DNA of 64,000 nt, from positions 596,649-660,648 of the forward strand of contig NZ_VTER01000003.1 of the NCBI RefSeq assembly GCF_008180445.1. The letters are read 5' to 3'. Below are positions 1 to 9,103 of the stretch, piece after piece. This stretch comes from Bacillus_AB infantis_B. GTDB lineage: Bacteria; Bacillota; Bacilli; Bacillales; Cytobacillaceae. The translations under genes and the position numbers were made by a program. Position 1 is the first letter of the stretch; each line of letters opens with the position of its first letter. Below the pieces are notes generated by a model. The model worked only from the letters and a program-made list of their open reading frames with translations. It had not been told where the DNA came from and did no database searches.

Positions 1-1490
1 ACCTTTGAATGGAGAGTGGAAAATTTTATGTGTTCAGGCAGGTCTGCACCTTCAATTATTTCCTTTTCGGACAGCACCACCAATTGCTCAATCAAGTGCT
101 GAAGCTCTCTGACATTGCCGGGCCAAGTGTAGTTTCTCAGATAATAGTAGGCATTTTTGTTAAATGAAAGAGCCTTCCCATACTGAGAGTTATATTTTTG
201 CAAGAAGTATTCTGAAAAAATTTCAATATCTTCGTTAATCCTGCGCAGTGGAGGCATGGCCACCGGAACAACTGAAAGACGGTAATACAGATCTTCCCTG
301 AATTGACGTTCAACGACAAGCTCTTCCAGCTTTCTGTTCGTTGCCGCAATCACACGGACATCAATTTCGGTACTGGAAACTCCTCCTATCTTTCTTATTT
401 TTTTGTCCTGCAGGAATGTTAATAGCTTTACCTGAAGGGCAAGCGGAAGTTCCCCTACTTCATCCAAGAAAATAGTCCCTTTCTGAGCAGACTCAATTAG
501 ACCCTTCTTTCCTCCTCTTATAGCACCTGTGAAAGAGCCCTCCACATATCCAAAAAGCTCCGATTCTATTAAATGTTCCGGAATTGCACCGCAGTTTACT
601 TCAATAAAAGGCTCGGAACATCGGCTGCTCAGCTCGTGGATTGCCCTGGCAGCTACATTTTTACCGCTTCCAGTTTCACCAATAATCAGCACAGTGGAAT
701 CAATCTCTGCCAGCTTTGAAATTTTCCTTTTAACCTCTTTCATTTGCGAACTATGTCCAAGCAAAAAGGGCACGTCCCTTACCTTTGATTTTAGTCGGTT
801 GATTTCTTTTTGCTGGTGGCTGTTAATTTGCTCTTGCTTCTTCAAATTTTGCCTAAGCTGATTTAAAGCAGTCATATCATAAACTGAATTAATGATTAAG
901 CTGATGAGGCCATTTTCATCCATGACGGGATTTCCATTCACCAGCCAAACCTGTTCCTGCTCTTTTGTTTTTTGAAGAACGGAGACTTTAGCTTTCTTTG
1001 AGAGAACTTCAAGAGTCACTGAACTATCAAAATAACCGTCAAATACAAGCTCGGCAATATGCCTGCCCCTCACTTCCTCCACTTTGATTCCGGTCATCTC
1101 GGAATATTTGTGATTAACCAGGAGAGTAAATCCCTTATCATCGGAGATATAAATGCCATCATTAATGGTATTCAGGATTGTTTCTACCTCTGGGGAATAC
1201 AAATAAGAAAAATCTGGTTTATTTTCCAACCCGAGGTCCATAATTATGAGAAACAATGCCGTTTCTCCAAAGTTAAGCACCTTAATGACGCCATCCTCAA
1301 ATTTCGTCTCCTTTTCTCCATGTAAAAGAAGATTTTCTATTTTCTCAATGATATTAGTCATTTCTTCCACTTGGCCTGCTTTATTTTGATGAACAATTCT
1401 TCCTTTAGAGTTATAAAGAAAAGCCGGAACTGCCAAATTATTGATAAATTGATCCAGCTTCGTTTTTTGAAAAATATGTTCCAGATTCAT
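1..1490 (-). CDS. sigma-54-dependent PAS/AAA+ transcriptional activator, C-terminus cut by window edge
   Basis: This enhancer-binding protein would use ATP to open sigma-54 (RpoN) promoters. About 496 residues are visible. The N-terminal half looks like a PAS-type sensor region. The AAA+ core shows Walker A GETGSGKN near residue 268, the sigma-54 contact loop in the variant form GSFTGA (classical GAFTGA) near residue 317, and Walker B TIFLDEVGELP near residue 337. The ATG at 1488-1490 follows AAAGGGGAAAAG. The C-terminal Fis-type helix-turn-helix lies outside the window. The target operon is not visible, since these activators usually regulate a neighbour and that neighbour would lie to the left. 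The family call is firm and the specific role is unknown. Confidence 0.88.
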   Translation of the reverse strand, partial: MNLEHIFQKTKLDQFINNLAVPAFLYNSKGRIVHQNKAGQVEEMTNIIEKIENLLLHGEKETKFEDGVIKVLNFGETALFLIIMDLGLENKPDFSYLYSPEVETILNTINDGIYISDDKGFTLLVNHKYSEMTGIKVEEVRGRHIAELVFDGYFDSSVTLEVLSKKAKVSVLQKTKEQEQVWLVNGNPVMDENGLISLIINSVYDMTALNQLRQNLKKQEQINSHQQKEINRLKSKVRDVPFLLGHSSQMKEVKRKISKLAEIDSTVLIIGETGSGKNVAARAIHELSSRCSEPFIEVNCGAIPEHLIESELFGYVEGSFTGAIRGGKKGLIESAQKGTIFLDEVGELPLALQVKLLTFLQDKKIRKIGGVSSTEIDVRVIAATNRKLEELVVERQFREDLYYRLSVVPVAMPPLRRINEDIEIFSEYFLQKYNSQYGKALSFNKNAYYYLRNYTWPGNVRELQHLIEQLVVLSEKEIIEGADLPEHIKFSTLHSK

Positions 1491-1599
1491 TTCTTTTCCC
1501 CTTTGCTTTTATGAGTGACATTCTATTAAAATAATATTTACATTTTAACAGTTTTTTCTGAAATTAAGAAATATTCACAAACTAGCAAAGACAGTAAAA

Positions 1600-1625
1600 A
1601 ACTAGCTTATTTTACCAAGCTAGTT
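1600..1625 (-). terminator. Rho-independent terminator after the toxin gene
   Basis: Nine-base arms AACTAGCTT and AAGCTAGTT enclose an 8-base loop. On the minus strand the stem is followed by a T run, and it lies about 40 bases past the stop of the disrupted nuclease gene. Confidence 0.75.
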
Positions 1626-1664
1626 CATGAACATATTTAGAGATTATATTTTTGAAATCTTTAT

Positions 1665-2580
1665 TTATCTATACTCACTCCCCCCGCCCCACACTTCCCT
1701 ACCGCCTGTGTGGGCCGTCGCTGCATGCGTTTCTTCATCTACCAATTCCAGCACTCCCGGCTCCTGATTGTGATGCCAGGTGTAGCCTTCAGGATTCGTT
1801 CCTTCACTAAGTCCATTGATATCATGCTGTGATAGTCCCAGTTCCCCTGCCAGCCTGGGGTTATCCTGAATATCCTGATATAACTCTTGATTAGCATAGG
1901 AAAAATGGACATGATGCAGACTGCATATACAAACTTTCATCTATATGTACTTCACAGCGTGCATCAAATTCAGGGAATACGCCTGCAACTGAAATCCCGC
2001 CAGGAAGATCAACGACATCCTCTTCAAACGGAACTCCGGTCACAGGATGGACCGAACCGGCCAACTCACTGTTAATAGTCGAGATATGTCCAGCATCCAT
2101 GCCGCCCAGGTCACTGTCTGTATCTGAAGCATCAGCAAGATCTGCTCCATCCATCACATCAACGATCCCTACAGCCAATGCTCCGACCGCGACTGTTTTG
2201 ACAATGGAGGAAGCCCCCTTCTTTACCCGGTAAGCATCTCCCTCCATCATGCCTCCTATAACTTCCCCGCCGCTCTCAAGCGTATTCTTCGCTGTATAAA
2301 ATGCCCCTTTAGCTGTTCTCGAAACCGCCTGGCCCATCTCTCCCAAACCTCTATTGCGCTCTTCCGGATCAGAGTGAAGCATGCCCGATATGATTCCTGC
2401 CGCTCCTGCTGCCGCCTGCCCTGCAGTATCACCGGCAAACTCCGAGGCTTTCCTCACACCTTTGCCAATATCCTCTACCAAATCAAACCCCTTCAGCTTG
2501 CCCGCTATCTGTATGGGCCCGCCGACCACTGTCCCGGCTGCCTTTCCTGCAAACTTACCCAGCCCTCTAATCATAGACAT
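1665..2580 (-). pseudogene. WHH-motif nuclease toxin-like gene split by a frameshift
   Basis: Two overlapping minus-strand frames together make one protein of about 300 residues. The first (start 2580, after AAAGGAGGGGG) encodes a Gly/Ala-rich N-terminal region typical of Bacillus toxin-like proteins. The second (ending 1665) encodes the C-terminal nuclease motif GYTWHHNQEPGVLELVD followed by HTGGREVWGGG, which is the WHH branch of the HNH/Endo VII superfamily found in polymorphic toxins. The frames join near 1917-1920, where one extra base or two missing bases moves the reading from LYMQS to HHVHFSYANQ. The shift removes the catalytic domain from the main frame. It may be a real mutation or a draft sequence error. 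No immunity gene is apparent next to it. Confidence 0.75.
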
Positions 2581-2655
2581 TCATACCCCCTCCTTTTTAC
2601 CTATTAAAATCTATTATATTGGAATTTAATGGGTTTGTCTTCCGGTTTACAAAAA

Positions 2656-2689
2656 TCAAAAGTGGCACGTAATAACGTACCACTTTTGA
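2656..2689 (-). terminator. Terminator after the ABC exporter operon
   Basis: Inverted repeat TCAAAAGTGGCACGT / ACGTACCACTTTTGA with one mismatch. On the minus strand TTTTTG follows. It begins about 12 bases past the permease stop. Confidence 0.8.
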
Positions 2690-2701
2690 AAGTGCATATA
2701 C

Positions 2702-5236
2702 TTAAATTGACTTGCTGACTTTCACAGGCCGGGACACAAAACCCTTCCTCTTCTCCCAACCCGAAACCACATACCCAGCTGCCCCCAAAACCAGCACCGC
2801 CCCCATCATCACCCAGCATCCATTGGTAAAACTAATACCAGAGTTATTCAACTCAACCGACATCTCCCCATTAATTATCTTAGCAGGATTAAGATAAGTG
2901 AAAGGCAGCATATGAGCAAAAGACGATAAAATCTTGGTGCTTGCGGCATAGCCGGATATGCAGACAATCGCTGCCACTGCCAGCACACTGAACTGATTCT
3001 TGATGAATAAAGAAAGAAACACAGACAATACGATTAAAAACACAAGGACCAGGCTATGCAGCGCATAATTCTCCAGCACCACTCTCCCCAAGCTTTCCAA
3101 GTGGAAGCCGGTGCTCCATCCGGCCGGACTTTGGCCGGTGTAAGAAGCCGAACCAACCGCGGCGGCACTGTCATAATGGACAATTGGATACAGCCAATCC
3201 CCGAATCCATTTGCAATCGCACCGGCCAGTACCACCAGAAAGACCAGGACTGTCCAGCTTAAAAGACTTAAACTTGAAGCGGCTATCAGCTTTCCGATAA
3301 AAACCTGTCTGCCTGTTACAGGCTGCGTCCTTATGAATTGAATGGCAGGCCGCTTGCCCCTTTCCCTGGCAAGCCCTCCCCCAAGAAGGAAGAAGAATAC
3401 AACGATAATATAAGAAAAATAGTGGTCAAAATAATAATACAGCGAATATAGGCCGGAGTTATCAATCTTTTTGTTCTGATTGACCCATTCCTCTTGAGTC
3501 TGATTCGGCTGTTCATGGGTCCAAGTGGTATTGATGGTTGGATTGAATTCCCCGGCTATGATGGGGTCTATCTGCTTTTCCATCATCCATTGTTTTTCAG
3601 CCAGACTCACATCAACAGTGAACTGGCCCAGCAAATCTACATAGCTTTGAGAAATATTGTTTGTATCAAACTCACCATTAGCAGCCTGCAGCTCAAATAG
3701 ATGATACTCCTGTAAAGGTGCGAGCTCATAATGGTAGTAGCCATCAACTGCTTTATTCACTTTTCCCAACCGTTCCTCAAATAAATTCTGCACAGTTTTT
3801 AATTCCTCAGCGTACTCTTTGTCCCCTTGGCTATTTTCAGAAAGCCCAATAGCTTCTTCATAATAAGGTAGCAGCTCTTCCTCTATTACTTTGGCATTTT
3901 CTTCAAGCCCCGCTATATAAGCTTCAGCTCTTTCATTTTTCTCATAAGTAAGAATGACCGAGCCAAGGACAATAAACACCGACAAAACGGCCATTACCTG
4001 CAGCAGCAGCCCTTTTCTCCTTTCTTTCCTCCATTCAAACAGAATGAAATTCGCCAGGGTGCTGCTGGTCCGCTGTGTTCTTCCTTTGTAAAATGGCCGG
4101 TGAATAGAGGAAAAACGCTGCTTTCCTTCCTTTTTCAATAATCTGCCTGCCACTATTAAAAGGGCAGAGCTCCAGAGTAAAGCACCAAGAAAATAGAGAA
4201 AATCAGTCTTCGATGGGACTGTCATGGCCAGGGTGTCAGCCATCAGCAAGCGAAACGGGTTGAACGGCCACTGTAAAACAGCCTGCATATCCGTCAAAAT
4301 AAAGCCTGCCAGTGAGAAAAAAACAGTCAGCATGATAGACATAAAGGTGTTCTTCGTCCAGCTGCTGAACAAGAAAATGAGGCTGAACAGAAAGGCACTC
4401 GCACAGACAAAAAACAAAATGGCGCGGAAGACGAATTGGTATATAGGCATAAGAGCAGCCACATCTCCCGTTCCGGCTATCACTGGATATTGCATGCTTA
4501 AATCCTGTCCGTGAAACAGCAGGGGAATCAGGACACTGACTCCTGTCACAATCACTACAAACAATAGCGCTGACACCAGCAGGCTCATATACTTCCCGGC
4601 TGCCAGCCGCCAGCGGGATATCGGCTGGGTCGCAAGTGTGGACCAGGTGTTCTGCTCTTTTTCCTGCGAAAGGCTTCCGCCGAAAAATAATACCATAAGC
4701 ACTAGCCCGATCACGCCCAAAAATACAGAGCTGCCCTCCTTTAGGATTAGATGAGGCGAAAGAGGATACTCTTCATCCTCATAAGGCAGATTGTACTTCT
4801 GGAGCCAGCGGCTTTTATCAAGCCTTGCCTGGATCTCACTCTGCGTAATCCCGGTGAATACTCCGCCGCTGTCTAAAAAAGCCTGCAAATGTGAGAGAAA
4901 CTCACCCTCCGGCTTTGGAACGTCCCCCCATCTCTCTTCTGTAACAGCCACCTTCCACTGGAATATGCTGCTAAGCATCCCTTGGACCTCAGAAAGCTGT
5001 TCGGCAATGAGCTGATCTTCCGGAGTTTCCTTTTGCTCGAGCGTCAGCTGCGTCTGGGCACCCCTTGCCTCTACATCCAATTGCTGGACCACGAAATAGG
5101 CCCGGTCCTTCATTTCCGGGTACTGCTGGTAATGATAAAAATAGACCGCCATTGTGTAGAGCAGAACAATGAAAAAGAGCCATAGAAACTTCTTCTGCCT
5201 GATCAGCTTTTTCAGCTCGAACATGATATGCTTCAT
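2702..5236 (-). CDS. ABC-2 type transporter permease, double-length
   Basis: Membrane subunit of an ABC exporter, 844 residues. The protein contains two similar halves, each with a membrane segment near the start followed by a large extracytoplasmic loop and then a block of five or so membrane helices, so it probably supplies both permease domains of one transporter. The start ATG overlaps the stop of the upstream ATPase gene by 4 bases (ATGA), and GGAGCCGGGCT precedes it, so the two are translationally coupled. Substrate is unknown. Homologous pairs are often bacteriocin or antibiotic exporters, but nothing in the neighbourhood names a substrate. Confidence 0.85.
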   Translation of the reverse strand: MKHIMFELKKLIRQKKFLWLFFIVLLYTMAVYFYHYQQYPEMKDRAYFVVQQLDVEARGAQTQLTLEQKETPEDQLIAEQLSEVQGMLSSIFQWKVAVTEERWGDVPKPEGEFLSHLQAFLDSGGVFTGITQSEIQARLDKSRWLQKYNLPYEDEEYPLSPHLILKEGSSVFLGVIGLVLMVLFFGGSLSQEKEQNTWSTLATQPISRWRLAAGKYMSLLVSALLFVVIVTGVSVLIPLLFHGQDLSMQYPVIAGTGDVAALMPIYQFVFRAILFFVCASAFLFSLIFLFSSWTKNTFMSIMLTVFFSLAGFILTDMQAVLQWPFNPFRLLMADTLAMTVPSKTDFLYFLGALLWSSALLIVAGRLLKKEGKQRFSSIHRPFYKGRTQRTSSTLANFILFEWRKERRKGLLLQVMAVLSVFIVLGSVILTYEKNERAEAYIAGLEENAKVIEEELLPYYEEAIGLSENSQGDKEYAEELKTVQNLFEERLGKVNKAVDGYYHYELAPLQEYHLFELQAANGEFDTNNISQSYVDLLGQFTVDVSLAEKQWMMEKQIDPIIAGEFNPTINTTWTHEQPNQTQEEWVNQNKKIDNSGLYSLYYYFDHYFSYIIVVFFFLLGGGLARERGKRPAIQFIRTQPVTGRQVFIGKLIAASSLSLLSWTVLVFLVVLAGAIANGFGDWLYPIVHYDSAAAVGSASYTGQSPAGWSTGFHLESLGRVVLENYALHSLVLVFLIVLSVFLSLFIKNQFSVLAVAAIVCISGYAASTKILSSFAHMLPFTYLNPAKIINGEMSVELNNSGISFTNGCWVMMGAVLVLGAAGYVVSGWEKRKGFVSRPVKVSKSI

Positions 5237-6117
5237 AGCCCGGCTCCATTTTCCATATAAATCCTTTGGTACCTTTCTTCTGAACCATGCACCTTTTTCT
5301 CAATATCCAGGATGCCGATGCCATTCTCCCCCATTAGCTGGATGAATGAAGGCAGCGTTACATCTTCACTCGCCAAAACAAATTTTCCTTCATTAAATGA
5401 GACATCAACCTGGTTCTCTTTTACTATGGCCGCTGCCCTTTCCTGCTCATCAACCAGAACATGGTAAAATACCTTCTCATATGATGCGATATTTTCCTCT
5501 ATCAATTCCCCGCCCTTCATGAACAGGATGTGCGAGGTGACCCGATCGATTTCTGATAAGTTATGGGAAGATAATAAAATACACGTGCCCTTCTGCTGTT
5601 CTTCCAGCAGAAGATTCCTCACCCGGATGCTGCTCGTTGGATCAAGCCCATTCAAAGGCTCATCCAAAATCAAAAGCTTCGGCTCGTTCACAAGTGCCAT
5701 CGTCAAAAGAAGATGCTGCTTCATGCCAAGAGAATACTTCCCCACCTTTTTATTCAGATAAGCATCCATGCCAACCCGCTTAGCAGTCGACAGCAATCTT
5801 TTCTTAGAAATTCCCTGCATATCGCCGATGAACTGGAGATGGTCATATCCAGTCAAATAATCGTAGAGGACTGAGTTGTCCTGCATGAACGAAATTTCTT
5901 TAAAGATACTATGATCCTGATTGCTTTTATGTAAAATGGTTACCTTGCCCTGGTCGGCCTGCTGCAGATTGGCAATGATATTCAGCAGCGTAGACTTTCC
6001 CGACCCGTTCGGTCCGACAAGCGCCACAATTTTCGGTTCATCGATTTGAAATGTTATACCCTTTAATACCTTGTCTTTTCCATACGTCTTATGTATTCCG
6101 TCAACAGAAAGTATCAT
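5233..6117 (-). CDS. ABC transporter ATP-binding protein
   Basis: Cytoplasmic ATPase of 294 residues that powers the adjacent permease. Walker A VGPNGSGKST is near residue 34, the signature is the YSLGMKQ form common in ABC-2 exporters, Walker B is LLILDEPLNGLDP, and the switch histidine lies in LLSSH. About 80 residues follow the nucleotide-binding domain, as is usual for this subgroup. The start follows AGGAGGAAACG. The gene is first in a two-gene operon. Confidence 0.9.
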   Translation of the reverse strand: MILSVDGIHKTYGKDKVLKGITFQIDEPKIVALVGPNGSGKSTLLNIIANLQQADQGKVTILHKSNQDHSIFKEISFMQDNSVLYDYLTGYDHLQFIGDMQGISKKRLLSTAKRVGMDAYLNKKVGKYSLGMKQHLLLTMALVNEPKLLILDEPLNGLDPTSSIRVRNLLLEEQQKGTCILLSSHNLSEIDRVTSHILFMKGGELIEENIASYEKVFYHVLVDEQERAAAIVKENQVDVSFNEGKFVLASEDVTLPSFIQLMGENGIGILDIEKKVHGSEERYQRIYMENGAGL

Positions 6118-6274
6118 CGTTTCCTCCTGGCTGTTTTATTCAAAAAGAGAGAGTGGGACTCGCTGAGGAGTTTGAGTAGTATTATATATTAATAGACGGA
6201 TGGACATGACAAAAGTAACAGATTTAGGGGTTGGGAAAATTTTAATGCCCTATATAAAATGGAACAATGGAAAA

Positions 6275-6306
6275 GGGCCATACTCCACAAAAAAGGAGTA
6301 TGGCCC
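6275..6306 (-). terminator. Terminator of the fructoselysine operon
   Basis: Perfect 12-base arms GGGCCATACTCC / GGAGTATGGCCC with an 8-base loop. TTTT follows on the minus strand, 8 bases after the frlR stop. Confidence 0.85.
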
Positions 6307-6313
6307 CGAATGT

Positions 6314-7042
6314 CTATTTCGCCCGATGAACAGTCAAATTAACTTTATTTGTTTCACATACAAATGTGGAAAGATGGACTGGTTCGTCACTGGAATCAAA
6401 CGCAATCTTGACGATTCTGAATAGATTGGCGCCGATATCGCATTCCAGCAGTTTTGCATGGTCTTTAGTGGCTCCGATCACATCAATGATTTTATCATTG
6501 CTGATTATTTCAGTGCTGTAATCCTCCAGGAGGATCTGATAGGTGGATTCAAGCCTCGCGATTTTTTTTTCCAAATCAGGGAATCGCATGAGAGAGTAGT
6601 GTGCGATGTCGTAGAATAAAGGGCGGTCATTTACATACATCAGCCGCTCCAATTCAAGAACAGGGCTGCCTTCTTCAATGCAGAGATGCCCTGCGACCTC
6701 TTCTGATGCGGATAAGACTTCGCTTCTTAATATCCGCGAGTTGGGAATCATCCCAAGCTGGTGGCTGAATTCCGAGAAGCCGCTTACAGACAAGAGCTCG
6801 TTATGAAACTTATTTGATGTTACAAACGTCCCTCTGCGCGGTACGCGTGTAAGCGTTCCTTCATTCACTAATTCCTCTATGGCTTTGCGGATCGTAATCC
6901 GGCTCACATTATAAATATCGCAAAGCTCTGCTTCTGTTGGAATTTGTTCATCGGGCTTGTACTTTCCGCTCTGGATGTCATTCTTCAGCATTTGCCTGAT
7001 TTGCATATACAGCGGCTGAGGCGTTGAAGGATTTAAATTCAT
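6314..7042 (-). CDS. frlR: GntR/HutC-family repressor of the fructoselysine operon
   Basis: Transcriptional regulator with an N-terminal GntR winged helix (PLYMQIRQMLKNDIQSG, then VSRITIRKAIEEL) and a C-terminal UTRA ligand-binding domain. The open frame extends to a GTG at 7108 that overlaps the frlD stop, but the ATG at 7042 has AAGG nine bases upstream and gives 242 residues, close to the 243 of E. coli FrlR, so I prefer it. It is last in the operon and probably senses a phosphorylated Amadori product. The likely operator is the TTGTA-N14-TACAA motif found at both promoters upstream. Confidence 0.85.
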   Translation of the reverse strand: MNLNPSTPQPLYMQIRQMLKNDIQSGKYKPDEQIPTEAELCDIYNVSRITIRKAIEELVNEGTLTRVPRRGTFVTSNKFHNELLSVSGFSEFSHQLGMIPNSRILRSEVLSASEEVAGHLCIEEGSPVLELERLMYVNDRPLFYDIAHYSLMRFPDLEKKIARLESTYQILLEDYSTEIISNDKIIDVIGATKDHAKLLECDIGANLFRIVKIAFDSSDEPVHLSTFVCETNKVNLTVHRAK

Positions 7043-7104
7043 CTGGTTCATCCTTACCGTCAATAGATTGTTAAGATCTATTATACATTGATCTAACTCC
7101 CCAG

Positions 7105-7887
7105 TCACCAGGCACCAAAATATCTGATTGTATTGGCGGCAGTCTTTGCGCCCAATTCTAAACAGCTTTGTATTGAAAGGCCTTTCAAAATACCGTAAGT
7201 AAACCCGGCTATGAAAGAATCTCCCGCTCCCATCGTATCCACAACGTCAGTATCCACCACACCATACTCGTAAAAGTCTCTTCCATTATAAGCAAGCGAA
7301 CCTTTTTCACCCAAAGTGGCAATCGCGATTTTTGCTCCTTTGCCAACCGCATTTTTTAAAAACTGACGGATAAACGCATCATCTTCCTTATAAGAGAAGA
7401 AAGGATAATCAACATATGGCAGCAGGCTTTGAACCAGCTTATGGGCCAGCTGATCAGAAAAATCAAAGGACGTCAGCAGCCCTTTTTTCTTAAAAAGAGA
7501 AAAATAGTTTTCCGCATGTCCCCATAGGCCGGCATGAACCAGCTGATGAGCAGCAATAAATTCAAGTTCTTCTCCTGTTAAAGCAAACTCGCTCATAACA
7601 CCTTCATCATAGTCACCAAAGCGCCGGTCATTGCCTTCCATATGTACATCTGTAACGGCTGTTTTTCCTTCCTTTATGGAAAGATGGGTTGTATCCACCC
7701 CCTTATTCCGGATGCTTTTGATCATTTCTTCTCCATAGTTGTCTGTGCCTACCCAGCCAATATACGCAGGCTCCGCTCCCAGTGCTTTTAAATAAACTGC
7801 CACATTTACCGGATTCCCCCCAGGATAAGCTTTCCCGCTGTCATTATAGACATCCATGCAGTTATCCCCGACTGTAACGACCTTCAT
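7105..7887 (-). CDS. frlD: Fructoselysine 6-kinase (PfkB family)
   Basis: ATP-dependent sugar kinase that would phosphorylate fructoselysine at C6 inside the cell, making the FrlB substrate. It has 260 residues (E. coli FrlD 261), with the PfkB substrate region PGGNPVNVAVYLKALG near residue 22 and the anion-hole/catalytic motif MGAGDSFIAGF near residue 220. AAAGGAGTG precedes the ATG at 7887. It follows frlB after 61 bases that contain a hairpin. The stop TGA overlaps the upstream edge of the longest frlR frame, suggesting coupling. Confidence 0.9.
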   Translation of the reverse strand: MKVVTVGDNCMDVYNDSGKAYPGGNPVNVAVYLKALGAEPAYIGWVGTDNYGEEMIKSIRNKGVDTTHLSIKEGKTAVTDVHMEGNDRRFGDYDEGVMSEFALTGEELEFIAAHQLVHAGLWGHAENYFSLFKKKGLLTSFDFSDQLAHKLVQSLLPYVDYPFFSYKEDDAFIRQFLKNAVGKGAKIAIATLGEKGSLAYNGRDFYEYGVVDTDVVDTMGAGDSFIAGFTYGILKGLSIQSCLELGAKTAANTIRYFGAW

Positions 7888-7917
7888 GGTGCTTTCACTC
7901 CTTTCAGCTTAAGAAAG

Positions 7918-7940
7918 GAGCACTGCCGCTAGCAGTGCTC
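7918..7940 (-). terminator. Intercistronic hairpin between frlB and frlD
   Basis: Perfect 9-base arms GAGCACTGC / GCAGTGCTC with a CGCTA loop. On the minus strand only CTTTCTT follows, so it may be a leaky terminator or an mRNA-processing or stability stem that lowers kinase expression relative to frlB. Confidence 0.6.
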
Positions 7941-7948
7941 GATCATTC

Positions 7949-8962
7949 TTAGTACTCCATTTTGCGATAATAGCGTCTGAGTTCCAAAGGATGATTTCTC
8001 TCCCGCTCAAGGTAAACGCTGATGCGGCTGAGGACAGCCCAGTTGATATTGACAGCGAAATGCTTCCTGAATTCATCGCTGATTCCGTCCATTTTAAAAT
8101 CCTTCGTATCAATTACAGTCAGTTCTTTGGTGATCTTCTCAGCGAAACGCTCAACACGCTCGGCAAGCGGACGGGTTTCATCTTCCCCTTTTAGCAAAAT
8201 GACACTTGTATCTTCGACAACCAATTCAAGCGTACCATGGAAAAACTCAGCAGCATGGATCGATTTTGCGTGGATCCACTGCATCTCTTCCAGTATGCAC
8301 ATTGCATAGGAATACGTATTGCCCCAAAGATTTCCTGATCCGACCATCATATGGTAGTCCGTATCTTTATGCTTAACAGCAAATTCCTCTGCTTTTTTAT
8401 CAAAAGATTTTACTGCATCTAGAATGGCTCTTGGAAGCAATGATACTTCTTTCACGAATTGATCATATTGCGGAAATTCTTCATTGTTATGCATGAACCG
8501 GAAGGACACCATATATAAAAGCATAAAGAATGTATCAAAAGAATGCTTCTCAGATCCAGTCGTGATGCAGTAGTCGACGATTTTTGTCAGCGGCGTGTCA
8601 CTTTCAGCGACCAGAGCCAGCGTTGTTGCTCCTCTTTCCCTGCAAGATTCAGCAGCAGCAACCGTTTCCTCTGTTGTGCCTGACACAGAAGTGAAGATGC
8701 AGACAGAATCCTTCGTAAAATGCTTAGGATTTGTGACCATGAATTCTGAAGCAATTTCTGCGCGGACATCAATGCTCGAGTTTGTTTTGAACATATATTC
8801 ATAAGGATACATCATGGCGATCGTTCCTCCGGCGCCAATCATATAAATATTGCTGTAGCCGTTTTTGCAGATACCATCTACGATCTCTTCAATCTTGCCC
8901 CTGTAGCCAAGGCCCTCTTTTTCTACTAGTTTCAAAAACAATTCTTCATCAAACTTCAACAT
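7949..8962 (-). CDS. frlB: Fructoselysine-6-phosphate deglycase (SIS domain)
   Basis: Splits fructoselysine 6-phosphate into glucose 6-phosphate and lysine. It has 337 residues (E. coli FrlB 340) with tandem SIS folds. The first contains GAGGTIAMMYPYEY and the phosphosugar loop TSVSGTTEET, and later DTFFMLLYMVSFRF and HAAEFFHGTLELV match the deglycase family. The frame opens at a GTG (8971), but GGAG lies ten bases before the ATG at 8962 and only one base before the GTG, so 8962 is the start. It has its own promoter and is the first gene after frlA. Confidence 0.9.
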   Translation of the reverse strand: MLKFDEELFLKLVEKEGLGYRGKIEEIVDGICKNGYSNIYMIGAGGTIAMMYPYEYMFKTNSSIDVRAEIASEFMVTNPKHFTKDSVCIFTSVSGTTEETVAAAESCRERGATTLALVAESDTPLTKIVDYCITTGSEKHSFDTFFMLLYMVSFRFMHNNEEFPQYDQFVKEVSLLPRAILDAVKSFDKKAEEFAVKHKDTDYHMMVGSGNLWGNTYSYAMCILEEMQWIHAKSIHAAEFFHGTLELVVEDTSVILLKGEDETRPLAERVERFAEKITKELTVIDTKDFKMDGISDEFRKHFAVNINWAVLSRISVYLERERNHPLELRRYYRKMEY

Positions 8963-9013
8963 GGGAAACACTCTCCTTATGAGTCTCTTGCTCGCGACTT
9001 TATTTGTTATGTC

Positions 9014-9046
9014 TTGTATTATAAATAAACATTACAAATAATTCAA
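9014..9046 (-). promoter_or_regulatory. frlB promoter with FrlR-type operator
   Basis: On the minus strand, -35 TTGAAT (9041-9046), a 17-base spacer and -10 TATAAT (9018-9023). The inverted motif TTGTA-N14-TACAA (9014-9018 and 9033-9037) covers the -10 and spacer. The same motif with identical spacing lies on the frlC promoter, and both are bordered by ATTTGTTATG. Assignment to FrlR is inference. Confidence 0.75.
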
Positions 9047-9103
9047 TCTTTTTCCTTTGAAAATTTTCAGGGAGTCAGCAATCACTAACTCCCCTCCTTG
9101 GTA

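Noticed and set aside
2702..5236. Two separate permease genes fused by a sequencing error
   Set aside because: The frame is continuous with a natural linker and both halves match one long permease. Double-length ABC-2 permeases are known.
7086..7120. GGTGCCTGGTGACT at the frlD stop as a further member of repeat R
   Set aside because: It lacks the GTGAAACAAGA part, has a different order of the stem bases and lies within coding sequence ending in a normal kinase C-terminus.
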